In this document: positions 42,690 through 53,881 of the stretch, piece by piece
Numbering within the stretch: the first letter of the stretch is position 1
Layout of the letters: every line of letters starts with the position of its first letter
Origin: Aradus depressus
Taxonomy: Eukaryota > Arthropoda > Insecta > Hemiptera > Aradidae
Length of the DNA: 64,000 nt
Reading direction: 5' to 3'
Assembly (NCBI GenBank): GCA_963662175.1
Contig: OY759215.1
Location: forward strand, 30,754,066 to 30,818,065
The notes under the pieces: generated by a model
What the model was told of the DNA's origin: nothing
What the model saw: only the letters and a program-made list of their open reading frames with translations
Databases searched by the model: none
Position numbers and translations under genes: made by a program

Positions 42690-42944
42690 TAGTTATTGTG
42701 ACTCATGCACAGGCTTTAACTACGAGGTCATATCGCCTAACCGGAGCGTTCTTCCCTCGCTCCAGTGGACATGAACCTGACTTTTCAGTAGGAGTCCTAA
42801 ATTCTTACCCAGGTTTTAGTTAGCTAGGAGTAACATAGGACGGCGGGCTAAAGGTTTTTGTACCTCCCTGATAAAAAAAAAACCTAAGGGCCTCGGCTGG
42901 GTTAAGAACCCACGACTTCGAACTCTGAGCATCCGACGACCTCC
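42690..42944 (-). mobile_element. SINE-A, old copy
   Basis: CTTTAACTACGAGGTCATAT, CTAACCGGAGCGTTC, CCTCGGCTGGGTTAAGAACC. Missing the ACTCGTTAAAGACC block; heavily substituted. Confidence 0.8.
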
Positions 42945-43975
42945 TAAACAAACTTGTATAAACATATTCAGTTATAGATATAGAAAATGGCACCCAAACC
43001 GGCAGTATGAAATAGACACACAACAAAGTATACTTTAAGTTTCCGCTCTCCCTCGACCTTTTGAATTGAACATCGTTTTAAAGGTTTTATGTAAGGAGGA
43101 GTAGTCACAATCCACCGGACTCAAAATCATTGAAAATTTAACTCATTTCTAAAGTCATGTAACTTAAAGTTACTTTCTGGGCAAAAGCCATATGAACCTG
43201 TTCCAAATGATTAACCTGCTTAATTTTTCTCTTAAGTAACCTGCTAGTAAATTATAGATTCACACAACTACCGAGGTTGGGAAGCGAATACATTTTCCAC
43301 AACACACAAAATTAATAGTTAAAAAATGTCTCCCAAGTTTTCCAGTCCGTAGAGCAGCGCTACTGATACACTAAAATAGAAACGGAATCTAATTAAATAA
43401 ATGAAAATCAAGAAAAATACTGCATTAGAATAAGATGAATTTTAACATCTTGGGAAAGAGGACACGCTACTGCATCCTTAAAACATTTGTATAAAACAAA
43501 CTAATAGAAACAAGGAGATTTTGTCTTCGTGTTGGGCCTTAACGGTCCTTCAGGGGCAGGTACACTCGAAAAAAAAAAAAATCTCTGGGTGTCTGAACAG
43601 AAGGGTTGTTTTTCTTATCATATTATTTTGTACATACTTTTCTTCATTTTGTTTTACTTTATTTATTTTTCCTTAATTTGTAATAATTATTTTGTTTATA
43701 TGTATTCATTTGTATATACATTATATAATTGTTCTTGTTTTCCTTATTATTATTTTGTGTATATAAGTATTACATTACACAAGACATCGAATTAAAAAAA
43801 AAAAAAATTGTAAACCAGTGCATTCTTTCAGCAATATTGATACCATAAACAAATCGAGGATAAAAATGCATATATCCCAAGTTCAATGTATCAATGTAGG
43901 TTTTTGCACTGATAATGTTACTTTCCATTTCCATGTTCATTTTCAAAAGAAATTACTTGTTAAGGATGTATAATC
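42945..43975. other. Mostly unassigned; possible LINE 3'UTR
   Basis: 43520-43806 runs from GGCCTTAACGGTCCTTCAGG through T-rich sequence to an A14 run at 43793-43807, the look of a non-LTR element 3' end. The rest shows nothing. Confidence 0.35.
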
Positions 43976-43979
43976 TTAC

Positions 43980-44282
43980 TTCAACAACTATAAGAAGTAT
44001 TGGGGAAGTTATGTAATCAGTTAGAAATTCGAAGTTGAGTTTTCACCGGAATTTGTGAATCATCGGCAATGTACTTCCCCAGCACTAATTAATCAGTTAT
44101 GTAATTATGTTTTCGCTCTCCCTCTAAAACCAATGGACCCATTTGGCGAAAAATCACTTGTTGACTTATCTCTACTGAATTTTACATCTACAGTTATTAC
44201 AGTTTTTGTGTTAAGCCTTTTCCCCAAATATGAAATATGCGAATCATAACTTTTCCTATAGTACGTTCATCTGGGGAAGTAA
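43980..44282. repeat. Rep-A tail (-) abutting a Rep-A copy (+)
   Basis: Minus tail (AAGTATTGGGGAAGTTATG, TTTTCACCGGAATTT) meets a plus head (GTGAATCATCGGCAATGTAC) at 44056; the plus copy continues to a worn tail (CATCTGGGGAAGTAAAAT). Confidence 0.65.
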
Positions 44283-44326
44283 AATAAAAATTCGATCAAC
44301 AGTAATTAGAAAAACAACTTTTTGAA

Positions 44327-44790
44327 GGAGCCAGTAGCTCAGTGGTATGCGTGGTAGCTTACTGAGCTCGAAACCCGACCGAGACCCTTAGTTTATTTTA
44401 TCTGAAAAGTAAAATAAACTTGTGCACGCCGTCCTTCGGATGGAATGCTAAGAGATGGTCCCCAATGCTGTACAATGTGACTACTCGTTAAAGAGCTCTA
44501 TCCTAGGTCAATAAGGAATAGGACACCCACAGTAGAGTCGGGCTCATGTCCACCAGAGTTACGAAAGAGCGCTTTAGTAGTAGTATGACCTCGTAGTTAG
44601 AGCCGGGCATGAGTCATAATAACTAACTAGAACGCAACTATTTGAAATGGACTTTGACCCTACCTTCGCTTCTTTTAATAAAGCAGTACAAAATCTAATA
44701 ATAGTCGTGGGTGATTCACCGGCAATAAACTTCCCCAGAACAAATCAAATAATTTTCGCTTCCCCTCCAAAACCAGTCGATTATTTGTGC
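44327..44790 (+). mobile_element. SINE-A inside a duplicated larger unit (partner of 24.05-24.51 kb)
   Basis: SINE-A 44327-44630 with the same peculiar losses as 24198-24512 (CAATAAGGAATAGGACACCC, CTTTAGTAGTAGTATGACC), followed by the same 150 bp ending in CGTGGGTGATTCACCGGCAA. The shared losses prove a common precursor carrying both SINE and flank. Confidence 0.88.
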
Positions 44791-44870
44791 TAAAAACCAA
44801 TAATTGACTTTCATAGGGGCTTCTGAATTTTCATAATAAATGTTGTGTCGATAAATTCATTAAATCGATA
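44706..44870 (+). repeat. Rep-A head half
   Basis: GGGTGATTCACCGGCAATAA, ACTTCCCCAGAACAAATC, GGGGCTTCTGAATTTTCAT. Confidence 0.65.
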
Positions 44871-45000
44871 CTTATCTGGGATGTAAAACCCTAGAGCACG
44901 CCATCCTTCGGGTGTCAAGTTAAGCGGTCTTGAGCCAGATAAAAACCTTAAGGGTCTCGACCCCGATCTTGAGCTCAGGAGGACAGCTACCGGCGCCTTC
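44868..45000. mobile_element. Rearranged SINE-A (head-to-head pieces)
   Basis: Plus piece TTATCTGGGATGTAAAACCC, AGCACGCCATCCTTCGGGTG, joined to a minus piece CTTAAGGGTCTCG, GATCTTGAGCTCAGGAGG, GCTACCGGCGCC. An internal inversion of one SINE or two joined fragments. Confidence 0.65.
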
Positions 45001-45481
45001 CATATCGATATAACTATATAATCGACTCCACCGTCATCCTAGTTCTATAACCACCATGCAGTACTTACTATATTAGACTGGAATGATTTAAAAAAAGAGA
45101 TAAACGATTTAACAAAGGATTATCTAAACTCAGATATGTATAAACGGTATTATCGTTAATTATAATTAATACACAAATAAATAATAAATAAAGAAATGTA
45201 ATAATTCCTACCATTAAATGTTAAAAATGATCCATTTTGTCTTACTTGCAGCCAAATATGTGAAACAATTTTTTACAGTGTGTAATATTTGTGTATGTGC
45301 CCGTTTTCAAGAAAGTAAATATAAAAGACATGAAATACATATTTTTAAATTCTGTTATTTATGATGTCAATGAACTTTTGGACAATTTCAAAAAAGAAGA
45401 AAAAAAAGTTGATTCATCCAAAATTTCTCTCATTTTTTAGGAATATGTATAGTAATTATTATTATATATGAATCCGGAAAC
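45001..45481. other. AT-rich spacer
   Basis: No feature recognised. Confidence 0.4.
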
Positions 45482-45742
45482 AATATATCTGTGGTGTTGG
45501 AGTAAAGGGGTATATGTCAGTTTTTCTGTTTTCTGTTTTCAGAGAACTCCCATGTTTCTCAGTTGTCCCCCTTTTCACTTCCTTTTTTTTCAATGATGTC
45601 ATAAGATTCTGACTTATTTCTCTTTACCCCAACATAGAGATCACCTATCTAAAGCCAGTTATGACTTGCTTTAGATAGGTGTTACCCATTTTCACAAAAA
45701 ATTGACATATACCCCTTTACCCAAACAGCACAGATATATTTT
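45482..45742. mobile_element. Foldback MITE
   Basis: Ends ATATATCTGTGGTGTTGGAG / CAAACAGCACAGATATAT and GTAAAGGGGTATATGTCA mirrored as TGACATATACCCCTTTAC. An inner hairpin pairs CACCTATCTAAAGCCAG (about 45648) with its complement at about 45676-45692. 261 bp, non-coding. Confidence 0.75.
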
Positions 45743-45943
45743 AAGGGAAAAAATGTCAAGTCTTTCGTTATTTACGTATTTCGGTTTAATGTTTAACCTC
45801 GATGCGAAAGGATTCTTTACAGTTGACTTGTGGTATCTATTTTTTATAGGTTAGTTTTCAGAGTGCCTGAAGAAGTAAATTTAAGAAAATATATGTAAAG
45901 CGTGAGGAAGCAAAACAAACATAGTAGGCATTAGAGGCAGGGG

Positions 45944-46060
45944 CGTAGCCAGGATTTTGAGCATGGGGGGGGGGGGGGGGGGGGGGGGCAAAGTTAGGCT
46001 ACGAGGATGGGGGGTACAAACTCCCGGGTTCGCAGTTCACGTGGTTAGCGTTGCAGACTT
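45944..46060 (+). repeat. GGCGTAGCC-type MITE end with G24 tract
   Basis: CAGGGGCGTAGCCAGGATTT followed by 24 G (45965-45988) and GGCTACGAGGATGGGG. CAGGGGCGTAGCC starts are common in metazoan hAT-type MITEs; the other end was not found. Confidence 0.4.
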
Positions 46061-46129
46061 TTTGTTATTAATTTGGGACACTCGGACCTCTAGAAGCTCC
46101 CCCTGAGGTAACCACTGACTGTAATACTT

Positions 46130-46284
46130 AAGTTGACTTTACATGAGCAGCAAAAATGCATAGCGCAGCAGCAGCAAATGCACGCTGTTGTTTTTCTGCT
46201 TTTAGGATTAAATGACTCACATCCGATAACGTGCATTTGCTGCTGCTGCGCTTTGCATTTTTACTGCGCATGTAAATTCAGCTT
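46130..46284. mobile_element. Short foldback element
   Basis: 155 bp; arms of about 55 bp (AAGTTGACTTTACATGAGCA; AGCGCAGCAGCAGCAAATGC) mirrored at 46228-46284. No coding. Confidence 0.75.
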
Positions 46285-46959
46285 ATAGTAGAGTATAAAG
46301 TATAACATAAATGATTATTTTGAGCGAGGAAATGAAATGATCGAATTCATATATATTTAAATAAATGTAATATGTCGTTGTACATGTATATTTATGTAAC
46401 AGCTGATTGCTGATTTAGGAATCAGACGCTCGGGAAATTTGAAGATCCTATTGGTAACTTGCAAGCAATCCATTTTTAATAAAAACTATTTATTCAGTTT
46501 ATTTGATTTTTATCTTGGTTTTTTATCTGGTCGGGGGGGGGGGGGGGGGGATTAGGGGATTAGATGTATCAGATTCACAAAGAATCTGTGAAAATAATAG
46601 CGACCAATCGTAACAAGATACCAGCAGGTCATCATGTGGTGGTTTTTGGTGAACTATCATGTTATGGTTCCCTTTTTAAGCTCAAATCATGTTTAAAGTT
46701 AGAGCTAAATGAAGTATAGGGGAAGTTATGAAATTCGATGGGTCAGAAAGTGCAATTTTAAATCGATTACAATCAGAAATGCCCAAAAAAATTTTAATAA
46801 GTAAACAAAATATTTGAAATAAAGCTACATGCTGGAATGCCTTGTTTTTAACGGCAAAATATCCCTCTTTCGTCCCATTTTTTAAATGTAATTTTTTTTT
46901 TTCCCCCCCAATTATAATTTTACCCTCCCACAAGACTGAAAAAACAAAAAATGAACAAA

Positions 46960-47560
46960 CGCTGCATACTCTTTCTAAGACTACTAGACAAAAGATCTAA
47001 ATTAACTGAAAAAAAAACGACTTATTTACAACGCATTTCAATCCAAAATCCTTCGTACAATAGCCAATGCTCCTTACTATGTTTCCAACATCCTCCATAC
47101 TGATCTCAGCATCATTCATGTCCTACGTGATCGAAGTAGCTAAATCCAGGGTCAAAGAGTTATTTTCCTCTCTGAGTTCCCACAGTAAACCTCTAGTTCG
47201 TACCCTTCATTCTGTTACACTTCCTCGACGAAGCCTTAAGCGCTAATGGCCTAGAGACTTTCTTAGTAGCAGCAGTGACAGTGAGCGAGTGTCACCACTG
47301 GCTGATTTCTCCCCTTTTGACAATGCTATACCTTACGCGTTCAGCGCTTGTTGTTTATATTATTTATAATGTTGTGTTCACCTATTTGTAAATTTCAAAA
47401 AATATATATTAATTTTTTACTTAAATTAAACGTATTTTCCCATTGTTTTATCTTAAAATACATATTTTGTTCATGCTGTAATTGTTACTGTTATTATTTG
47501 TGTTTTTATTTTAATGTACTGTTTCAATTTGCATGTTTTATTTTTGTTATTTAGAGTTTT
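46960..47560 (+). mobile_element. Jockey-like LINE 3' end
   Basis: Reads FQSKILRTIANAPYYVSNIL, HTDLSIIHVL, a stop, then RVKELFSSLSSHSKPLVRTL, PRRSLKR-stop-WPRDFL: the C-terminus of Jockey-clade ORF2 with two stops, followed by a T-rich 3'UTR. GTGTCACCACTGGCTG just after the ORF is shared with 56801-56816. Confidence 0.8.
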
Positions 47561-47847
47561 TATTTATTTTTGTTTTTATTCTTGATTTAGAGATAGGGGA
47601 GTTATGCCTTTATGTATACCAGAAGTAAGTAAAAACATCAGCCGATAAATATTAAAAGAGAAAAAATTGATTTTATTTCAGATCATTTTATTATTTATAG
47701 GAATTGTAAATAACATTTTTTTTAAATTTATAGTATACATTTTCATACAATTCTTCTCTCTGTAATAGGTAAAATAATTTTTTTTTGTTTATTTTCAAAT
47801 TTGGAAAATTTATCAGGCAAATACGAAAAAAGGGGTTGTTGGCTCAC

Positions 47848-48087
47848 CTGTAGGTAGATAACAGAGCTGGAGGGGTGCGTCGGGACCGGAAGAAGGCTGA
47901 GGACTGTCTGTCTGTTCCGGTAACGGTGAGGCGACCCAGAGGCCCACTTTTGGATAGCGCATGCGTCCTGCCCCACCCAGACAAACCACAATCCACCCCA
48001 TCCCATCTTCCTCTGGAAAAATCGCTTTCCATTTCCCCCACCCCTCTCACTTTCAGCCAGGGGTGTGGTTCCATTTTTCCTTTTCAC
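47848..48087 (-). promoter_or_regulatory. Candidate promoter with 5' exon (minus strand)
   Basis: A GC-rich patch in AT-rich surroundings. It holds a GCGCATGCGT palindrome at 47957-47966 (NRF1-like) and, on the minus strand, a textbook donor CTACAG then GTGAGCC with the exon ending at 47848. Several overlapping frames stay open on both strands, as expected for GC-rich DNA, and none is recognisable. Best read as an untranslated first exon and core promoter of a leftward gene; downstream exons were not found. Confidence 0.35.
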
Positions 48088-48090
48088 TGA

Positions 48091-48460
48091 ACAGTTTACA
48101 GTTCGCTTTCAGACCCACCGTCTGCGAAGGCGTGGTTCAACTATCATTTTAGGTCCTTTCGTGTAGAAGTTCAAACCAAATAAGGCAACCGGAACTCCTT
48201 TTCTTCCTTATATTTCTTACAAAGTATACATTATCGTCAACGCAATTTTAAACTGAAGTATCTAAAAAAAAAGTGCAATTTTTCAGGAATAGATAATTAA
48301 AATACACAATTTCTTGGTCAAACTTCACTATATATTCTCAAATACTCAACTAGTTTCGCCGTGTTAAGGCATTATCAAGAGTACTGGTGTAAAATCTGCA
48401 TCGTAAATAGCAGACTGAAAATAACCACTGTTTATTATCAAATTTACCAATTTTATTTCC
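48091..48460. other. Upstream flank of the GC-rich patch
   Basis: GC content falls off by 48200; then AT-rich. Nothing else seen before the hammerhead-like motif at 48348. Confidence 0.4.
48348..48378 (-). ncRNA. Hammerhead-like motif
   Basis: Minus: core TTGATAA (two changes from CTGATGA), extra T, stem II GCC/GGC with loop TTAACAC, GAA, palindrome ACTAGT, then T. Followed on the same strand by TATAGTGAAGTTTGACC, cognate to TATAGTGGAATTTTTGAC after 60838-60867. Confidence 0.45.
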
Positions 48461-48464
48461 CCAA

Positions 48465-48912
48465 CTACACGAAGCATAGAGGAAGTTATGGAATATGTAT
48501 ATATGATGTTGAGTTTTTCGGAATTTCATGTTTACCGACCTCCTAATTGCAAAAATTATAAATCAATTTCCGTCTGACAGTGTGAGTACCTGTGAACAAA
48601 ATAACTCAAGTATCGACGCGGAAATTTATATATGATTTTTCGAGTCAACACATGCATTAAAGGCAATTAATTATTAGAGTTTTTTGCGTTAAGCCCTCCC
48701 TCCCACCACCCTTATTCCTTCATCCCTTGGTCCAAATTGACTGAAAATCAAGAGGTGTCGTCCTTTTGGGATACGGGGTACACATATAAATTAATTTTAT
48801 CGTGAGTTATCGTGTTCACAGACGGAGAACAATGTTTATTTTTTGAATCACATGAAATTCCTGTGAAAATTCAACATCGAATTTCTGATCGATTACATAA
48901 CTCCCCCCTTAT
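48465..48912. repeat. Rep-A tail (-) and Rep-A subunit plus tail (+)
   Basis: Two tails in opposite orientation (CACGAAGCATAGAGGAAG at 48469; GATTACATAACTCCCCCC at 48890) join near 48640, giving a foldback-like pair. Confidence 0.6.
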
Positions 48913-48919
48913 CATTTTA

Positions 48920-49366
48920 AAATGATAAAACTTCTTTACAAAGTACGACTTTCATGAATTGAAGCGTTGACATTGGGAAGGAGATAAGTGCCAAAATTGA
49001 AGACTTAAAGATAAAGCAATAAACCATTTTGGGGCATGAATACAGGAACACACTTCTTGAAGTTTTAATGAAAATGTTTTATTCATAATATTCCTAACAT
49101 GTAAACAATTTTACATAATGGTATAAAAATCATTGACTTATTGATTCGAAGTATATTTACAAACATCTTTATAAAATGGATGGCGCGTTAAGTCCAACGT
49201 CTCGAGTATATTATTCTTCTTCCATTCGTTTATTGACGGAACATTTGATCGAGTTCAAACACCTCGGTATCCTTGAAATCGATGTATCCTTGACGATCTA
49301 CTTCCTCTCACATTCTTCCATTTAATGTTTTTATTTGTGGTAGATCATATGTTGCCTCCTCTTGAC
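48920..49366. other. Unassigned
   Basis: AT-rich, no coding frame or repeat recognised. Confidence 0.4.
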
Positions 49367-49420
49367 GTAGTAGGCGATATGACCTCGGAGTGAAAGACAT
49401 AACATGAGTCGTAATAACTA
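49367..49420 (+). mobile_element. SINE-A 3' scrap
   Basis: GTAGTAGGCGATATGACCTC and CATGAGTCGTAATAACTAA. Confidence 0.65.
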
Positions 49421-49524
49421 ATTTGAGACTAAAAAAAATTAAATATTTATTATTAACGGAAAAAAAGATAAACAGAAAAAAGAAAAACAACATAAATGTC
49501 ATCGGTGAAACAAAGGCAATGTAT

Positions 49525-49690
49525 GAAATGAAAAGAAATTTTATTCTGGGACCGAGGTCCCCTAAGAATAAATATATACAGAGTCAAAAATAAAAGAAAG
49601 TAATGAAATAAAGTATCAGTATACCACACAGAAAAATAAATACAAAAATAAATAAATTAGTACTACAGTGGAGAAAAACTATACAATAAT
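49525..49690 (-). mobile_element. LINE-like 3' end (partner of 33.29-33.41 kb)
   Basis: Plus strand GAAATTTTATTCTGGGACCG, AGGTCCCCTAAGAATAAATA and CTACAGTGGAG mirror the 33290-33412 block. Confidence 0.4.
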
Positions 49691-49881
49691 AAATATAGAT
49701 GTATAAACAGTATCATGAACCGCTTAATTATGAAGAAAATAAAAGTATCTATATAAATAAAAGTATAAATATATTAAAGAATCTATATATGAAGAAAATA
49801 GAGGCTCTTAAATCCTCATATCAAATTTTATTGGGATACATTTATTACATCGGCAGTTTAGGGCATTTGAATAAAGCCCGC

Positions 49882-50150
49882 TCCCTTTAGTTTATTTTAT
49901 CTGGGAGGTAAAATAAACTTAAGCACGCCGTCCTTCGGATGGGACCTTAAGCGATGGTCCCGAGCCTGTACGATGTCAGGTACTCGTTAAAGACCCCTGC
50001 CCTAGGTAAATAAAAAATTTAGGGTAGGCAAAATTTAGGACTCCCACAATAGAGTCGGGCTCATGTCCACCAGAGTGACGAAAGAGCGCTCTGGTAGTAG
50101 GCGATATGACGTCGTAGTTAAAGCCCGGGCATGAGTCATAAAACCTAACT
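49882..50150 (+). mobile_element. SINE-A, head truncated, CCTAA tail
   Basis: Starts CCCTTTAGTTTATTTTATC, otherwise well preserved to GCATGAGTCATAAAACCTAA. It follows a Rep-A subunit (49815-49881) ending in the C-rich block, a recurrent landing site for SINE-A here (compare 10292, 33912). Confidence 0.92.
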
Positions 50151-50231
50151 TTAGATACCATAAAACCTAGTACATATTAGTATTATTATAGTTTTAAACA
50201 GTAAAACAAGGTATGTATGGTTACAATTTTA

Positions 50232-50370
50232 GACATACGAAGTACAGGAGAAGTCATGTGATTGTCCTTAATTCAATGTTGAGTTTCCCCCGGAATTTCA
50301 TATTTGACCCCTGATTCCAAAAACTATCATTATTAATTTTATGTGATTCGCTCCTATACTTCGGAGTAAT
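50232..50370 (-). repeat. Rep-A tail fragment
   Basis: ATACGAAGTACAGGAGAAGT, GAGTTTCCCCCGGAATTTC. Confidence 0.6.
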
Positions 50371-51218
50371 CTGTCTTAAACGTATATTCTGTACATGGTA
50401 GACATGTTTTTTTTTTATCTGATTAGAAATCCGTTTCATCTTATATTTTAGAAATAAGCCTTTGAGACGATCAGTCAAGTTTCTATCTCTATGTTTGAGC
50501 TACAGGGAAAACGGCCGAAAGTATATTCACAAGGGGCTTCACGAGTATGTCATTTCAATATTCGAGCAGAAAGAGGAGAGAGGCCAAAACATGAAATGTT
50601 ACAAATAGCATCCTTATAAGGCCGCTACAAACATAGGTTGTCATGTAGAAAAAGTAGTTCTTCAAAATTGCACGTCATAAACTTTCTATATTTTTTATTA
50701 TTACCTTCTTTGGAAACTACTGTAGAAATCAAAATTTAATATAAGATCAGCCAATTTCTACAGAAAATGTGATAATTTTATTATTAATAATTATCATTTT
50801 TATATTTTTTATTATTACAGGCTATGTGGTAACTCCATAGAGAAGAATGCGTTTATACCTTTTACTCTTGCCAGGAGTGAGTGGTCAGTCCGTTTTTGAC
50901 AGACTTTTACTCAAAATATGCTAATATTGTTTTCACCTACAGAAAGCGTCCTGTTGGCATGCTGAATCACGGCATTGGGCACAAAAAGACAAGCTAATCA
51001 GCATAAAAATGCGATTTCTTGTCTGAAACGACGGGACTATTACAGTACTTTTAGTGGTCAAGGCCGATTCAAACAAGTTGTCTCCTTTCCTTCAGACTTC
51101 TCTAAATTATGTTTATTTTATTTTTGGCATTTACACCGATTATTACTGTTTATTTGACGTTATTTTTTTTTTTATAAATGTATATGAAAAACATAAAGAT
51201 TTAAATAAAAATATTAGT
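50371..51218. other. Unassigned
   Basis: AT-rich; short frames only (such as 50975-51157, +). No repeat family recognised. Confidence 0.4.
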
Positions 51219-51520
51219 GAGGGCACCGCTAGCTCAGTGATATGCGTTGTTGCTTATTGAGCTCAAGATCGCGGGTTCGACCCACCCGAGGCCCTTAGCT
51301 TTTTAACCGGGAAGGGAAAAAAACCTTGAGCACGCCGTCCTTCAGATGGGACGTTAAGCTATGGTCCCGAGCCTGAGACGTCAGGTACTCGTTAAATACC
51401 TCTATCCTAAGTGAATAATAATGTAGGATAGTCGGGCTCATGTCCACCAGAGTGAAGAAAGAGCGCTCTTGTAGTAGGCCATATGACCTTGTAGTTAAAG
51501 CCCGGACATGAGTCATAATA
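51219..51520 (+). mobile_element. SINE-A, near full length, older form
   Basis: Head GAGGGCACCGCTAGCTCAG, B box GGGTTCGACCCACC, body with a deletion after TAGGATAG, tail CATAATAC. Its 3' flank (51525-51610) matches that of 18776-19034. Confidence 0.88.
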
Positions 51521-51692
51521 CGTTTTAATTTAAAAGCACTATCGGTTGTATTTATTGATATTAAGAATTTGACATTAATTTACGTTCAATTTTTTTTTTC
51601 TAAATTATTATCATTTATCTCAAAAGTGTATATGTATCATATTCTAAGATTTAAATTGGCTCTTGTATATAATTTACAAGCTAACTTTTAGG

Positions 51693-51839
51693 TGTCTGTT
51701 AGACGTCATATACTCGTTAAAGACCCCTATCCCAGGTGAATAGAAATTTAGGGTAAGCAAAATTTAGGACTTATATTGTAGAGTCAGGGCTCATGTCCAC
51801 GAGAACGACAAAAGAGCGTCCTGGTAGTAGGTGATATAT
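51693..51839 (+). mobile_element. SINE-A central fragment
   Basis: GTCATATACTCGTTAAAGAC, CCCTATCCCAGGTGAATAG, CAAAAGAGCGTCCTGGTAG; both ends lost. Confidence 0.8.
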
Positions 51840-52293
51840 ACGTTTGATGGATATTCCCACTTGTCAGTCTAAAATCAGTGAACCTTTAGTCACATTTCAA
51901 TTAAAGGAACATAAAACCAAATGTGTTACTTATATCACATTTTGTTTTCTATACTAATACAAAACTGACACAAAAGCAAATATCTCAGTCTTCCACAAAG
52001 TTTCATTTCAAATGATTACTTTAACATTTATGTTAAACTGCCATAATATAAAACGTAATATTGATGAACAAATGTCACTACATTCTTACTATAATACGTC
52101 CAAAGCAAAAGTTAAGAAAATAAGAAAACATATACGCCACTCTACATCAAATGTGTGACAAGATAGAGAAGAAAAACTATTTAGAATTTCAAACCTGGAG
52201 GCAAGTCTCAATTGTTTTACTACTAGCAGATTATAATCTTTTAATTTACTAGACCTGACGATGGTATAAAGCCGAAACCGGTAGTTGTATATG

Positions 52294-52324
<31 letters not shown>

Positions 52325-53807
52325 CTTTAGTGGAATAGACAATATTTCAAAAATAAGTTTGTTTTATTCATTTATTACAAGTTTCCACAATATGTCCGCG
52401 TTCCTCAACTTAGAAGTTGATAATCTTTTAAGTCAGATGATTACAGAAACACAACAGTAGTTACCCCAATTTTATATCCTCACGAAAGTATTATGTTCAG
52501 TGATACGAGCATACTCTACAGCGCCAACCTTGAAAGCGCTCTTCAAAGGACTGCTTGATGATGTCTTCGACACACTACTAAGTGACAGCGACTGCACCTC
52601 CGAACTGCACATATCTTTTTTCACTCTCATCCTTCCGATAGAAAATGTAGTGAATTTGTCCAAAATTTAAATTTCATGTATTTTTTTTTTTCGAGTTATA
52701 TGACCTTATGCTGAGGCATATCAAGCTCATAAATGGGTAAGTATCCAACACTGAGCAGGAAATTCTTCTTGGAAGACCAGACGGGATGGGAAGTACATGT
52801 GATTAGAAAGATGTTTCGATTGTCACGGGCGGGCGAAAACCAGAGGGAAATTTATTTGATTATAAATGTAGTCCTATGCAATCTGAGGTTATTACAGATT
52901 TCTCGTTGAAATGTTTCATTAAATAAAAGTATATTTTATTAAAAATAAATAAACCAGACTCCCATTTCCATTCCCTGTTTGAAAGTAGAAATAAAATCTT
53001 TTGGCTGTGAGAAATCATGCAACCGTTTCCCGATTCATGCGCTCAGGGATAGGCGGGAGTCTACTGTACTTTTAAATACTAGAAGAACAAAATAAAATAA
53101 AAAATACATATTTTTAAAACATCTCACCTATAATTAATTATATTTAAAATAAAAACAATTTTGTACAATAATTTCCATTGAATTGTGTTTTAGTTTCAAG
53201 GTAGTTCTAAAAAAAAGTAATTAATTCTCCTCTAAAGATTTTTTATTTTTTTAAATTACAAGCCAGCTTTCCTGATTTTTTCATCATGGTGCTTGAAAAT
53301 TATATACATGATTCATCAAAAGTATTACTTTTGAAGGATGTAAATAACAGAAAAATAACCAATAAATGATAAAAATCTTTAAAAAAACCTTAAAATTTCA
53401 GAAACCGGCACTTCTACCTCCTTCCCAGGGCCTGCCTCAGTCAGTAGTCACCACTTATGTCTGACCCCTCCTGACAGAGGCAAACAGCCCTTTGACCACC
53501 TATGCCTCACGCAGGCACCTCTTTGACCACTCCTGACTGATGCAAGCAATAGGAAGGATGTAGAAGTCCCTGTTTCTGAAGTTTTAATTTGTTGATATTT
53601 TAAGATTTGTATTCATATGTTTCTTTCATTTCTATCCTTTAAAATTGTTTACTTTTGATGTATAATTTATACAATCTTCAAGGTTGATGCGCGAAACATT
53701 GAAAGCCGGCTAATCATATTTAAAAAATAAAAAAAAACTTGGATACATCTATTGAAACTACCTTGAACTCCTCTTCTCACTACATCAGCTTCCAACAATT
53801 ATTTGAT
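51840..53807. other. Mostly unassigned, with one Penelope-like terminus
   Basis: 52250-52380 holds the hammerhead-like motif and its GTGGAATAGACAATATTTC flank; 52297-52324 is an (AT) run. 53400-53580 is a less AT-rich stretch with repeated CCTGCCTCAGTCAG / CCTGACTGATGC / CCTCACGCAGG words (an imperfect local repeat). No gene recognised downstream of POLD3. Confidence 0.4.
52255..52283 (+). ncRNA. Hammerhead-like motif
   Basis: CTGACGA (one change), extra T, stem II GGT/GCC with loop ATAAA, GAA, palindrome ACCGGT, A as cleavage nucleotide. The U7-to-C change is in the core. Followed by TAGTGGAATAGACAATATTT. Confidence 0.5.
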
Positions 53808-53813
53808 TTTATT
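53808..53813 (-). promoter_or_regulatory. Poly(A) signal of POLD3
   Basis: AATAAA on the minus strand about 70 nt after the POLD3 stop codon; implies a short 3'UTR. Confidence 0.7.
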
Positions 53814-53881
53814 TCTATACTGAGTTCTTAGAGTTACAGATAAAATGTACACATAAATTACACAGAACAAGAAAGGATGTA

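Noticed and set aside
47743..48087. 114-codon minus frame MKRKNGTTPLAESERGGG
   Set aside because: Several frames are open on both strands in this GC-rich patch and none shows a domain; a donor site interrupts it. Kept only as a promoter/5' exon candidate.
53680..53712. Further hammerhead candidate (GGTTGATGCGCGAAACATTG)
   Set aside because: The core is out of order, there is no stem II, and no palindrome follows GAA.
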